DNA of 47,774 bases from Streptomyces sp. ADI95-17 (GTDB taxonomy: Bacteria > Actinomycetota > Actinomycetes > Streptomycetales > Streptomycetaceae). This document shows, in pieces, positions 8,151 to 17,300 of the stretch. Position 1 is the first letter of the stretch; each line of letters begins with the position of its first letter. A program made the position numbers and the translations under genes. The notes beneath the pieces were generated by a model. It was not told where the DNA came from. It searched no databases and saw only the letters and a program-made list of their open reading frames with translations. The stretch covers positions 146,119-193,892 of the forward strand of contig NZ_ML123045.1 in the NCBI RefSeq assembly GCF_003846175.1, given 5' to 3'.

Positions 8151-9626
8151 ATGGCCGTCGACTACGCGGTGATCATCATCTATCTGGCCGGCATGCTCGC
8201 CATGGGCTGGTGGGGCATGCGCCGCGCCAAGTCCAAGAGCGAGTTCCTGGTGGCGGGCCGCAGGCTCGGCCCCGGGATGTACTCCGGCACGATGGCCGCC
8301 ATCGTCCTCGGCGGTGCCTCCACCATCGGCGGCGTAGGACTCGGTTACCAGTACGGCCTCTCCGGCGCCTGGATGGTCTTCACCATCGGCCTCGGACTGC
8401 TCGCCCTGTCCGTCTTCTTCTCCGCGCGCATCGCACGGCTGAAGGTCTACACCGTCTCCGAGATGCTCGACCTGCGCTACGGCGGCCGGGCCGGGATCAT
8501 CTCCGGCGTCGTGATGTGGGCGTACACGCTGATGCTCGCGGTCACCTCGACCATCGCGTACGCCACCATCTTCGACGTCCTGTTCGACCTGAACCGGACC
8601 GTCGCGATCATCCTCGGCGGCGCCATCGTCGTGGCGTACTCCACGCTCGGCGGCATGTGGTCGATCACGCTCACCGACATGGTGCAGTTCGTCGTCAAGA
8701 CCATCGGCGTGCTGCTGCTCCTGCTGCCCATCGCGGTGATCAAGGCGGGCGGCTTCAGCGAGATGAAGGCGAAGCTGCCCACCGAGTACTTCGACCCGCT
8801 CGGCATCGGCGGCGAGACGATCTTCACCTATGTGCTGATCTACACCTTCGGCATGCTGATCGGCCAGGACATCTGGCAGCGGGTGTTCACCGCCCGCAGC
8901 GACAAGGTCGCCCGCATCGGCGGCACCGTCGCCGGTACCTACTGCCTCGTCTACGCCATCGCCGGCGCCGTCATCGGCACCGCCGCGAAGGTCATGTACC
9001 CGACGCTGCCCAGCGCCGACTCCGCGTTCGCCACCATCGTCAAGGACGAACTGCCGGTCGGTGTGCGCGGGCTGGTGCTGGCCGCCGCGCTGGCCGCCGT
9101 GATGTCCACGTCCTCCGGTGCGCTGATCGCCTGCGCCACCGTCGCCAACAACGACATCTGGTCCCGGCTGCGGGGCGTGGTGTCCCGGGGCGGCGGGGCC
9201 GCCGAGGGCGAGCACGACGAGGTGAAGGGCAACCGGGTCTTCATCCTCGTCATGGGCGTCGCCGTCATCCTGATCGCCATCGCGCTCAACGACGTCGTCG
9301 AGGCCCTGACCGTCGCGTACAACCTGCTCGTCGGCGGTCTGCTGGTGCCGATCCTCGGCGGTCTGCTGTGGCGCCGGGGCACCGCGGCGGGCGCGCTGGC
9401 CGCGGTGTCGGTCGGCGGCCTCGCGGTGATCGGCCTGATGGCGGCCTACGGGATCCTCGCCAACGAACCGGTCTACTACGGACTGCTGGCCTCGCTCTCG
9501 GTGTACGTGATCGTCTCCCTGGCGACGAAGCCGACCGACGCCGCCGTACTCGCGGCCTGGCGCGAACGGCTGGCGGGACGGGGCGCGGACACGGTGGAGC
9601 CGGTGAACGAGCCGGCCACGACGTAG
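8151..9626 (+). CDS. Sodium:solute symporter family transporter
   Basis: A 491-residue membrane protein of the SSS family. About 13 hydrophobic segments are visible, beginning MAVDYAVIIIYLAGMLAMGW, followed by the family hallmark of a polar loop, SKSEFLVAGRRLGPG, and GGASTIGGVGLGYQYGLSG in the second helix, where sodium ligands lie. The start is well supported by GGAGGAAG seven bases before the ATG. It leads an operon with an agmatinase-family hydrolase and a ThDP enzyme, so the likely cargo is a guanidino compound or a related nitrogen source rather than a sugar. The exact substrate cannot be told from sequence. Confidence 0.9.
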   Translation: MAVDYAVIIIYLAGMLAMGWWGMRRAKSKSEFLVAGRRLGPGMYSGTMAAIVLGGASTIGGVGLGYQYGLSGAWMVFTIGLGLLALSVFFSARIARLKVYTVSEMLDLRYGGRAGIISGVVMWAYTLMLAVTSTIAYATIFDVLFDLNRTVAIILGGAIVVAYSTLGGMWSITLTDMVQFVVKTIGVLLLLLPIAVIKAGGFSEMKAKLPTEYFDPLGIGGETIFTYVLIYTFGMLIGQDIWQRVFTARSDKVARIGGTVAGTYCLVYAIAGAVIGTAAKVMYPTLPSADSAFATIVKDELPVGVRGLVLAAALAAVMSTSSGALIACATVANNDIWSRLRGVVSRGGGAAEGEHDEVKGNRVFILVMGVAVILIAIALNDVVEALTVAYNLLVGGLLVPILGGLLWRRGTAAGALAAVSVGGLAVIGLMAAYGILANEPVYYGLLASLSVYVIVSLATKPTDAAVLAAWRERLAGRGADTVEPVNEPATT

Positions 9627-9719
9627 CCGCCCCCGCACGCCCCGGGAGGGGCGGCCACGTCCCGCCCGCCCCGCCCCGCACACTGGACAACGCACGCAAC
9701 CCGAAGGAAGGCACCACAC

Positions 9720-10688
9720 ATGAGCAGCAACGAAACGCCGCGCGGCCCCGTCGACTCCTCCCGCGTCCCGCGGTACGCCGGACCCGCGACGTTCGCCCGG
9801 CTGCCCCGCCTCGACGAGGTCGGCACCGCCGATGTCGCCGTCGTCGGCGTGCCCTTCGACACCGGTGTCTCCTACCGGCCCGGCGCCCGCTTCGGCGGCA
9901 ACGCGATCCGTGAGGCCTCGCGCCTGCTGCGCCCGTACAACCCGGCGCAGGACGCCTCGCCGTTCGCACTCGCGCAGGTCGCCGACGCCGGTGACATCGC
10001 CGCGAACCCGTTCAACATCAACGAGGCCGTCGAGACGATCGAGGCCGCCGCCGACGACCTGCTCGGCACCGGCGCCCGCATGATGACGCTCGGCGGCGAC
10101 CACACCATCGCGCTGCCGCTGCTGCGTTCGGTCGCCAAGAAGCACGGCCCGGTCGCGCTGCTCCACTTCGACGCGCACCTCGACACCTGGGACACCTACT
10201 TCGGCGCCGAGTACACCCACGGCACCCCGTTCCGCCGCGCCGTCGAGGAAGGCATCCTCGACACCTCCGCGCTCTCCCACGTCGGCACCCGCGGCCCGCT
10301 CTACGGCAAGCAGGACCTGGACGACGACGCGAAGATGGGCTTCGGCATCGTCACCTCCGCCGACGTGATGCGGCGCGGCGTCGACGAGGTCGCCGACCAG
10401 CTGCGCCAGCGCATCGGCGACCGGCCGCTGTACATCTCCATCGACATCGACGTGCTGGACCCGGCGCACGCCCCCGGCACCGGCACCCCCGAGGCCGGCG
10501 GCCTGACCTCCCGCGAGCTCCTGGAGATCGTCCGCGGGCTGTCCTCCTGCAACCTGGTCTCCGCCGACCTGGTCGAGGTCGCCCCCGCGTACGACCACGC
10601 CGAGATCACCTCCGTCGCCGCCTCCCACACGGCGTACGAGCTGACCACGATCATGTCCCGCCAGATCGCAGAGGCCCGTACGAAGTGA
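9720..10688 (+). CDS. speB: Agmatinase-family ureohydrolase
   Basis: A 322-residue member of the arginase/agmatinase family, which hydrolyses a guanidino group to urea using two metal ions. All expected ligands are present: His128 in GGDHT, Asp151, His153 and Asp155 in HFDAHLD, and Asp242 and Asp244 in SIDIDVLDP. The segment [10 protein letters not shown] is more agmatinase-like than arginase-like. Agmatine, guanidinobutyrate and, for some relatives, free guanidine are all possible substrates; sequence alone does not separate them. AAGGAAGG precedes the ATG. The stop overlaps the ThDP enzyme start by four bases, tying the two together. Confidence 0.9.
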   Translation: MSSNETPRGPVDSSRVPRYAGPATFARLPRLDEVGTADVAVVGVPFDTGVSYRPGARFGGNAIREASRLLRPYNPAQDASPFALAQVADAGDIAANPFNINEAVETIEAAADDLLGTGARMMTLGGDHTIALPLLRSVAKKHGPVALLHFDAHLDTWDTYFGAEYTHGTPFRRAVEEGILDTSALSHVGTRGPLYGKQDLDDDAKMGFGIVTSADVMRRGVDEVADQLRQRIGDRPLYISIDIDVLDPAHAPGTGTPEAGGLTSRELLEIVRGLSSCNLVSADLVEVAPAYDHAEITSVAASHTAYELTTIMSRQIAEARTK

Positions 10689-12370
10689 GCCACGACCACC
10701 ACGACGAGCGGCCGCGGCTCACCCCCGAGCAGATCGCGGCCGCCCTGAACCCCCCGGCCGGGCGCAACGGCGGCGACCTCGTCGTCGAGACCCTCCAGGG
10801 CCTCGGCGCGACCACCGTCTTCGGCCTGCCCGGCCAGCACGCGCTCGGCATGTTCGACGCGCTGCGCCGCTCGTCCCTGACGTACATCGGACTGCGCGTC
10901 GAGAACAACGCGGGCTTCGCCGCCGACGCGTACGGCCGGATCACCGGGGAAATGGCGCCCCTGCTGCTCTCCACCGGGCCGGGCGCCCTCACCTCCCTCG
11001 CCGCGCTCCAGGAGGCGGCGGCCGCCTCCGCACCCGTGCTGGCCATCTCCAGCCAGATCCCGGTGGCGGGCCTGGGCGGCGGACGCCACGGCTATCTGCA
11101 CGAACTGCGCGACCAGAAGGCGTCGTTCCGCGACGTCGTGAAGTCCGTCCACACCGTCCGCACCGCCTCCCAGATCCCGTCGGCGATCGCCGCCGCCTGG
11201 GAGTCCGCGCTGACCGCCCCGCACGGCCCGGTCTGGATCGAGATCCCGCAGGACGTGCTCCTCGCCGGGACCACGCTTCCGGCCGTCACGGCGATGGACG
11301 CCACCCCGCGCGAGCTGCACGCCCGTCCCGAACTGACCGCCGTGGCGGCCGACCTGCTCTCGAAGGCCGAGCGTCCGGCGATCATCGCGGGCGGCGGAGT
11401 CGTACGGTCCGACGCGTCCGGCAAGCTGCTGGCACTCGCGGAGAAGCTCGACGCCCCCGTCGTCACCACCTTCGGCGGCAAGGGCGCCTTCCCCTGGGAG
11501 CACCCGCTGTCGCTCCAGTCCTGGCTGGAGGACCGGTACACGACGGACTTCCTGGAGTCCGCCGACGTGCTGCTGGTCATCGGCTCCGGCCTCGGCGAAC
11601 TCTCCTCGAACTACCACACGTTCGCCCCGCGCGGCCGGGTGATCCAGATCGAGGCGGACGCCGGGAAGCTGGAGTCCAACCATCCCGCGCTCGGCATCCA
11701 CGCCGATGCCCGCGAGGCGCTGTCCGACCTCCTGGAAGCGGTCGACCACCGCGAGGACCCGTCGGCGCCGGACCGGGTCCGTGCGGTACTCGACGCGGTA
11801 CGGGACAGGATCGCCGCCCAGGAACTCACCCTGGAACAGCGGCTGATTGCCTCGGTCCGCCAGGCGCTGCCCGACACGTCGCCCAGCTTCTGGGACATGA
11901 CGATCCTCGCCTACTGGGCCTGGTCCGCCTTCGACGCCCGCCACCCCAACACGATGCACTCGGCCCAGGGCGCGGGCGGCCTCGGCTACGGCTTCCCGGC
12001 CGCGCTCGGCGCGGCGGCGGCCGACCGTACGCGGCCGGTCCTCGCGGTCTCCGGCGACGGCGGCGCGATGTACTCGATCGCGGAACTGGCCACGGCCCGC
12101 CAGTACGACCTCCCGGTCACCTGGCTGATCGTCGACGACGGCGGCTACGGCATCCTGCGCGAATACATGACGGGCGCCTTCGGCGAGGCCACGGCGACGG
12201 AGCTGACCCGCCCCGACTTCGTGGCCCTCGCCGAGTCCTTCGGCGTCCCGGCGACCCGCACCACCCCGGAAACGCTCACCGCCGACCTGGCCGCGTCCCT
12301 CGCGGCGCCCGGCCCCTCGGTGGTCGTGCTCCCGGCCCTGCTGAGGATGTTCGAGCCGACGCACCTGTAG
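10685..12370 (+). CDS. ThDP-dependent enzyme, acetolactate synthase-like
   Basis: A 561-residue protein with the three-domain layout of the acetolactate synthase/benzoylformate decarboxylase group. The N-terminal pyrimidine-binding domain keeps the catalytic glutamate ([14 protein letters not shown]), a middle domain follows, and the C-terminal pyrophosphate-binding domain starts at GDG, residues 457-459. The metal-binding motif that normally ends in two asparagines reads VDDGGYG (Asp484-Asp485) here. The GTG start overlaps the ureohydrolase stop by four bases. The natural reaction is unknown; the operon suggests it acts on a product of guanidino-compound breakdown, for example a 2-oxo acid or an aldehyde. 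A true role in branched-chain amino acid synthesis is unlikely in this context. Confidence 0.85.
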   Translation: MSHDHHDERPRLTPEQIAAALNPPAGRNGGDLVVETLQGLGATTVFGLPGQHALGMFDALRRSSLTYIGLRVENNAGFAADAYGRITGEMAPLLLSTGPGALTSLAALQEAAAASAPVLAISSQIPVAGLGGGRHGYLHELRDQKASFRDVVKSVHTVRTASQIPSAIAAAWESALTAPHGPVWIEIPQDVLLAGTTLPAVTAMDATPRELHARPELTAVAADLLSKAERPAIIAGGGVVRSDASGKLLALAEKLDAPVVTTFGGKGAFPWEHPLSLQSWLEDRYTTDFLESADVLLVIGSGLGELSSNYHTFAPRGRVIQIEADAGKLESNHPALGIHADAREALSDLLEAVDHREDPSAPDRVRAVLDAVRDRIAAQELTLEQRLIASVRQALPDTSPSFWDMTILAYWAWSAFDARHPNTMHSAQGAGGLGYGFPAALGAAAADRTRPVLAVSGDGGAMYSIAELATARQYDLPVTWLIVDDGGYGILREYMTGAFGEATATELTRPDFVALAESFGVPATRTTPETLTADLAASLAAPGPSVVVLPALLRMFEPTHL

Positions 12371-12404
12371 GCGTCGGCCCGTTCGCCGGAGGAGGGCGGC
12401 GCGT

Positions 12405-12779
12405 TCACCTGAGGGGCGGGTGCTCCTTCGCGATGAGCGCCGCCTGCTCCTCCCTGCCCCGGTGGAAGTCCGGCCGCTCGTCGGGATGGAGGCTGGTGGG
12501 CACGGCCTTCGCCGGTGGCAGGAAGTCGGTCAGCGACCGGAAGACCGGGTCCGCCGCCGCTCCGTGTCCGCGGGTCCGGGCCTGCACCAGGTAGTGGACG
12601 ATCTCCCGCAGCGGCTCCCGCAGAACGGGTTCCGGACGTGCGGCGGCCTTCTCCGCGACTCCCGGCTGTCCCAGCCCATGGTGTTCGTTCTGCGCGAGCC
12701 TCTGCAGGGCCGCGACCGCCGCGAAGAGCCGGCCGCAGCGGTACGCATCGGCGTGCCGGACCGGCTGAGCGCTCGTCAA
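12405..12779 (-). CDS. Small orphan protein resembling the Cas8c C-terminus (Cas11c-like)
   Basis: A 124-residue, mostly helical protein. The TTG start at 12779 follows a strong GAGGAGGA; upstream in-frame codons lack such a site. Its N-terminal part, AYRCGRLFAAVAALQRLAQ, resembles the start of the C-terminal helical region of type I-C Cas8c (Csd1), which is also made separately as the small subunit Cas11c. The end, DERPDFHRGREEQAALIA, lines up with the Cas8c tail that usually reads like EQGRFALGYYHQRA. The likeness is from memory of the family and was not searched. No cas gene or repeat array lies in this window. It may be a free-standing relative with its own role, or a chance helical likeness. 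It is convergent with the ThDP gene and divergent from the secreted hydrolase. Confidence 0.5.
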   Translation of the reverse strand: MTSAQPVRHADAYRCGRLFAAVAALQRLAQNEHHGLGQPGVAEKAAARPEPVLREPLREIVHYLVQARTRGHGAAADPVFRSLTDFLPPAKAVPTSLHPDERPDFHRGREEQAALIAKEHPPLR

Positions 12780-12947
12780 AGATTCCTCCTCGGTCGATGT
12801 GCCGGGTCGCACCCGGTGACCGATACCCGCGCGACCGCGGCGAATCACAGCCCGCCCTGCGCAACTTTCCGGCGTACCGGTGAGTCGTTACTCCCGGGTG
12901 CGCCGGGGGGGCGCACCGTACCGATCCACTCATGGGGGACCAGCAGC

Positions 12948-13919
12948 ATGAAAGAACAGCCCTGCATATCCCGTCGCGCCAAGGCCGCGCTGTCCGTCGC
13001 GCTCGCCGCGGGCGTGCTCGCACCCGTGGCGCTCGGCGCCGCGCCCGCCGTGGCGGCCACTCCGACGGTGAGCTGCACGTCCGGCAAGGCCGGGCTCGCC
13101 GCGAAGCTGACGAAGGACATCACCGCCGCGCTCAAGGGCCGGAAGTCGACGACGGCCGTGGCGCTCTACGACCGCAAGACCAAGACCAACTGCACCCTGC
13201 GGGCGACGACGAAGTACGACTCCGCCAGTGTCGTGAAGGCGACCGTGCTGGCGACGCTGCTCTGGGACAACAAGAAGCACAACCGCTACCTCACCCAGCG
13301 CGAGACCGACCTCGCCACCGCCATGATCACCAAGTCCGACAACAACGCGACCACCAGCCTGTGGAAGCAGCTCGGGGTGACCAAGGTCAAGGCGTTCCTC
13401 AAGGCCGCCGGGATGACGCACACCGTGCCCGGCTCCGGCGGCTACTGGGGGCTGACCCAGATCACCGCCCAGGACGAGCTGCGGCTGCTGACCCTGCTGA
13501 CCGCCAAGAACTCCGTGCTGAGCGACAACTCGCGCGCCTACGAGCTGGGCCTGATGCGCAAGGTCGTCTCCTCGCAGCGCTGGGGCACCCCCGCCGGGGC
13601 GCCGTCCGGGACGACCGTGCAGGTCAAGAACGGCTGGCTGCCGCGCGCCACCCACGGCTGGCGGGTGCACAGCATCGGCGCGTTCACCGGCAAGGGGCAC
13701 GACTACGGGATCACCGTGCTCACCCAGGACAACAAGACGATGAACGACGGCATCAACACCATCCAGGCCGTCGCCCGCGCCGTGCACAAGGACCTCAACC
13801 CGGCCGTCGCCGCGAAGACGACCTCGACCATCGCCCCGCCCGCCGCCCCGCAGGAAGCGGTGCCCGCGGTGCCGGAGGCTCCGGCCGTACGGATGCTCAC
13901 CGCGACGCCGCGGCCGTAG
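12948..13919 (+). CDS. Secreted class A beta-lactamase-like serine hydrolase
   Basis: A 323-residue exported protein. Residues 1-36 form a signal peptide (positively charged start, hydrophobic core, AxA-type end near APAVAA). The fold motifs follow in class A order: Ser94-x-x-Lys97 (SVVK), Ser130-Asp-Asn132 (SDN), and Lys227-Asn-Gly229, where a true beta-lactamase has KTG or KSG. The C-terminus is a proline/alanine-rich tail of about 40 residues. The acylation machinery is thus present, but the altered third motif makes hydrolysis of antibiotics uncertain; a cell-wall peptidase or peptidoglycan-binding role is as likely. The chosen ATG gives a standard signal peptide. Confidence 0.85.
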   Translation: MKEQPCISRRAKAALSVALAAGVLAPVALGAAPAVAATPTVSCTSGKAGLAAKLTKDITAALKGRKSTTAVALYDRKTKTNCTLRATTKYDSASVVKATVLATLLWDNKKHNRYLTQRETDLATAMITKSDNNATTSLWKQLGVTKVKAFLKAAGMTHTVPGSGGYWGLTQITAQDELRLLTLLTAKNSVLSDNSRAYELGLMRKVVSSQRWGTPAGAPSGTTVQVKNGWLPRATHGWRVHSIGAFTGKGHDYGITVLTQDNKTMNDGINTIQAVARAVHKDLNPAVAAKTTSTIAPPAAPQEAVPAVPEAPAVRMLTATPRP

Positions 13920-13931
13920 GGACCGGCTCCG

Positions 13932-13962
13932 GCGGGCCGGGGCCGGACCGGCCCCGGCCCGC
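13932..13962. terminator. Stem-loop after the secreted hydrolase
   Basis: A perfect 13-base inverted repeat (GCGGGCCGGGGCC and its complement) with a five-base loop begins 12 bases after the stop of the hydrolase gene. There is no T-run, as is usual for Streptomyces terminators. Confidence 0.6.
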
Positions 13963-13974
13963 ACCGAGGCCCGC

Positions 13975-14154
13975 TCAGCCGTGGGCTGCGCGGGCCTCGG
14001 CAGCCCCCGGGCCCGCCCCGCCGCCCGTCCCCGGGCCCGCCCCGCCGTCCGTCCCCGGGCCCGCCCCGCCGTCCGTCCCCGCGTCCGACTCCGACGCCCC
14101 GGAACCCGCGTGCGCGGTGAACGCCACCCGCATCGTGTCGCCGTCCAGCTCCAT
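13975..14154 (-). pseudogene. Short open frame or gene remnant, unknown
   Basis: A 59-codon frame beginning MELDGDTMRVAFTAHAG and ending in a glycine/alanine repeat made by a 24-bp tandem repeat. The first part reads like the end of a real protein, since a YELDGD-like strand is common near the C-termini of small secreted domains. The coding look continues upstream of the ATG for a few residues (PTWPGI) before becoming low-complexity and running antisense to the ABC gene. I take it as a remnant or a very small gene; the family is not identified. Confidence 0.25.
14005..14076. repeat. Three tandem 24-bp repeats
   Basis: Three near-identical 24-base units (14005-14028, 14029-14052, 14053-14076), each starting CCCCGGGCCCGCCCC, the first differing from the others at one base. 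They lie in the space between the secreted hydrolase and the ABC exporter. On the minus strand they would encode a GTDGGAGP-type repeat. Confidence 0.85.
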
Positions 14155-14303
14155 GATCCCGGGCCAGGTCGGGCTCCTGGCGCCGCCGCACGCGCTCGGC
14201 GCTCTCGGCCCCCTCTTCGGCCCGGTTTTGTAACGGCGGGATGAAATCCGCTGCCCACCGCGTTGGTGCCTTCCGGTAGAGCAGGACGGACGGGGAGGCA
14301 CCG

Positions 14304-17300
14304 GTGACGGACACAGGGGACGTACAGGGCGCGGCGCAGGCCCCGGGGTGGGCCCGGCGGCTGTGCGGGTACGCATGGCGCTACCGGCGCAATGTGCTGC
14401 TGGCGCTCGGCTCGTCGCTCGCCGGCATGGCGGTGATGGCGCTCGTCCCGCTGATCACCAAGGTGATCATCGACGACGTCGTGGTCGGCCACACCCGGTC
14501 CCTCGCCGTCTGGACCGGACTCCTCATAGCCGCCGCCGGGCTCGTGTACATAGCCACGTACATCCGCCGGTACTACGGCGGCCGGCTTGCCCTCGACGTG
14601 CAGCACGACCTCCGTACCGAGATGTACGGGACGATCACCCGGCTCGACGGGAAGCGGCAGGACGAACTGTCCACCGGCCAGGTCGTCGGGCGCGCCACCA
14701 GCGACCTCCAGCTGATCCAGGGGCTGCTGTTCATGCTCCCGATGACCATCGGGAACGTACTGCTCTTCCTCATATCCCTGGTGATCATGGCGTGGCTCTC
14801 GCCGCTGCTCACCCTGGTCGCGATCGCCGTCGCCCCCGCCCTCTGGTTCATCGCCCGCCGCTCCCGCGCCCGCCTCTTCCCCGCCACCTGGTACGCCCAG
14901 GGGCAGGCCGCCGCCGTCGCCGGTGTGGTCGACGGGGCCGTCTCCGGGGTCCGGGTCGTCAAGGGGTTCGGGCAGGAGGAGCAGGAGACCGGCAAGCTGC
15001 GCGAGGTGGGGCGGAAGCTGTTCGCCGGGCGGCTGCGGACGATCCGGCTGAACTCCCGCTACACCCCCGCCCTCCAGGCCGTCCCCGCGTTCGGCCAGGT
15101 CGCGATGCTGGCACTCGGCGGCTGGCTCGCCACCCGGGGTGAGATCACCCTCGGTACGTTCGTGGCGTTCTCCACGTATCTCGCCCAGCTCGTCGGACCG
15201 GTCCGGATGCTCGCCATGGTCCTCACCGTCGGCCAGCAGGCCCGGGCCGGCGTCGAGCGCGTACTGGAGCTGATCGACACCGAGCCGACCATGAAGGACG
15301 GCGCCAAGGACCTCCCGGCGGACGCCCCCGCGAGCGTCGAGTTCGACGACGTACGGTTCGGCTACGACGAGGACCGCCCCGTTCTCGACGGGTTCTCGCT
15401 GACCATCGAGCCCGGCGAGACCGTCGCCGTCGTCGGCGCGTCCGGCAGCGGCAAGTCCACCGTCTCGCTGCTGCTGCCCCGCTTCTACGACGTGACGCAC
15501 GGCGCCGTCCTGGTCGGCGGCCACGACGTCCGCGAACTGACCCAGGCATCGCTGCGCGCCGCCATCGGCCTCGTACCGGAGGACAGCTTCCTGTTCTCCG
15601 ACACCGTCCGCGCCAACATCGCCTACGGATTCCCCGACGCCTCCCGGGAACAGATCGAGGAGGCGGCCCGCGCCGCCCAGGCCGACCGGTTCATCGCGGA
15701 GCTGCCCGAGGGCTACGACACCAAGGTCGGCGAGCACGGGCTCACCCTCTCCGGCGGCCAGCGCCAGCGCGTCGCGCTCGCCCGCGCCATCCTCGCCGAC
15801 CCCCGGCTGCTCCTCCTCGACGACGCCACCTCCGCCGTCGACGCCCGGGTCGAGCACGAGATCCACGAGGCGCTGCGCCAGGTGATGGCCGGCCGCACCA
15901 CCCTGCTGATCGCCCACCGCCGCTCCACCCTCGGCCTCGCCGACCGGATCGCCGTCCTGGAGCACGGCAGGCTCGCCGACATCGGCACGCACGAGGAGCT
16001 GGAGCGCCGCTCCCCGCTCTACCGGCGGCTGCTCACCGACCCGGACGAGCTGGGCGGCACCTCGCCCGGACACCTGCCGACGGCCGCCCCGGCCGACACC
16101 ACCCCCGAGGACGACCGCGCGCTCCAGGAGGAGCTGGACGCCGAGTTCGACGCCGAGCGCGGCATCAGCCCCCACCTGTGGGTGCGCAAGGAGGAGCCGC
16201 GCGACACCGACGCGGCCGGCATGCCCGCCACCCCCGAGCTGCTCGCCCAGGTCGAGGCGCTGCCGCCCGCCACCGACACCCCCGACATCGACGAGGCGCG
16301 GGCCGTCCGCGCCGAGGACTCGTACGGGCTGCGCAGGCTGCTGCGCGGCTTCGGGCTGCCGCTGCTGGTGAGCCTGGCGCTGGTCGCGGTCGACGCGGGC
16401 GCCGGCCTGCTGCTGCCGGTGCTGATCCGGCACGGCATCGACCAGGGCGTCTCGCAGCTCGCGCTCGGCGCGGTCTGGGCGGCGTCCGCGCTGGCCCTGG
16501 TGGTCGTCCTCGTGCAGTGGGCCGCCCAGATCGGCGAGACCCGGATGACCGGCCGCACCGGCGAGCGGGTGCTGTACTCACTGCGGCTGAAGATCTTCGC
16601 GCAGCTCCAGCGGCTCGGCCTGGACTACTACGAGCGCGAGCTGACCGGCCGCATCATGACCCGGATGACGACGGACGTGGACGCGCTGTCGACGTTCCTG
16701 CAGACCGGTCTGGTCACCGCCTTCGTCTCCGTCGTCACCTTCTTCGGCATCATGGTCGCGCTGCTGGTCCTCGACGTGCAGCTGGCCCTCGTGGTCTTCG
16801 CGACGCTGCCGCTGCTGGTCGTCGGTACGTTCTTCTTCCGCCGCAAGAGCGTCAAGGCGTACGAGCTGGCCCGCGAGCGCATCAGCGTGGTCAACGCCGA
16901 CCTCCAGGAGTCCGTCTCCGGGCTGCGGATCGTGCAGGCGTTCCGCCGCGAGCACGACGGCGCGCAGCGGTTCGCCGAGCGCAGCGACCACTACCGCGAG
17001 GCCCGGGTCCGGGGCCAGTGGCTGATCTCGGTCTACTTCCCGTTCGTGCAGCTGCTGTCCTCGGTGGCCGCGGCCGCCGTCCTGATCGTCGGCGCCGGCC
17101 GGGTCGACAACGGCACGCTCACCACCGGTGCGCTGGTCGCGTACCTGCTCTACATCGATCTGTTCTTCGCCCCGGTGCAGCAGCTCTCCCAGGTCTTCGA
17201 CGGCTACCAGCAGGCCACCGTCTCGCTGGGCCGGATCCAGGAGCTGCTGCGCGAGCCGACCTCCACCGACGCCGCGGACGAACCGCTGGACGTGCTGTCG

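Noticed and set aside
8055..10628. An 857-codon minus-strand frame
   Set aside because: Antisense to the symporter and ureohydrolase genes; the product is low-complexity glycine, aspartate and histidine, typical of shadow frames.
12930..16433. A 1167-codon open frame on the minus strand
   Set aside because: It is antisense to the secreted hydrolase and the ABC exporter, both with clear motifs; at this G+C long antisense frames stay open by chance, and the translation has no family motif.
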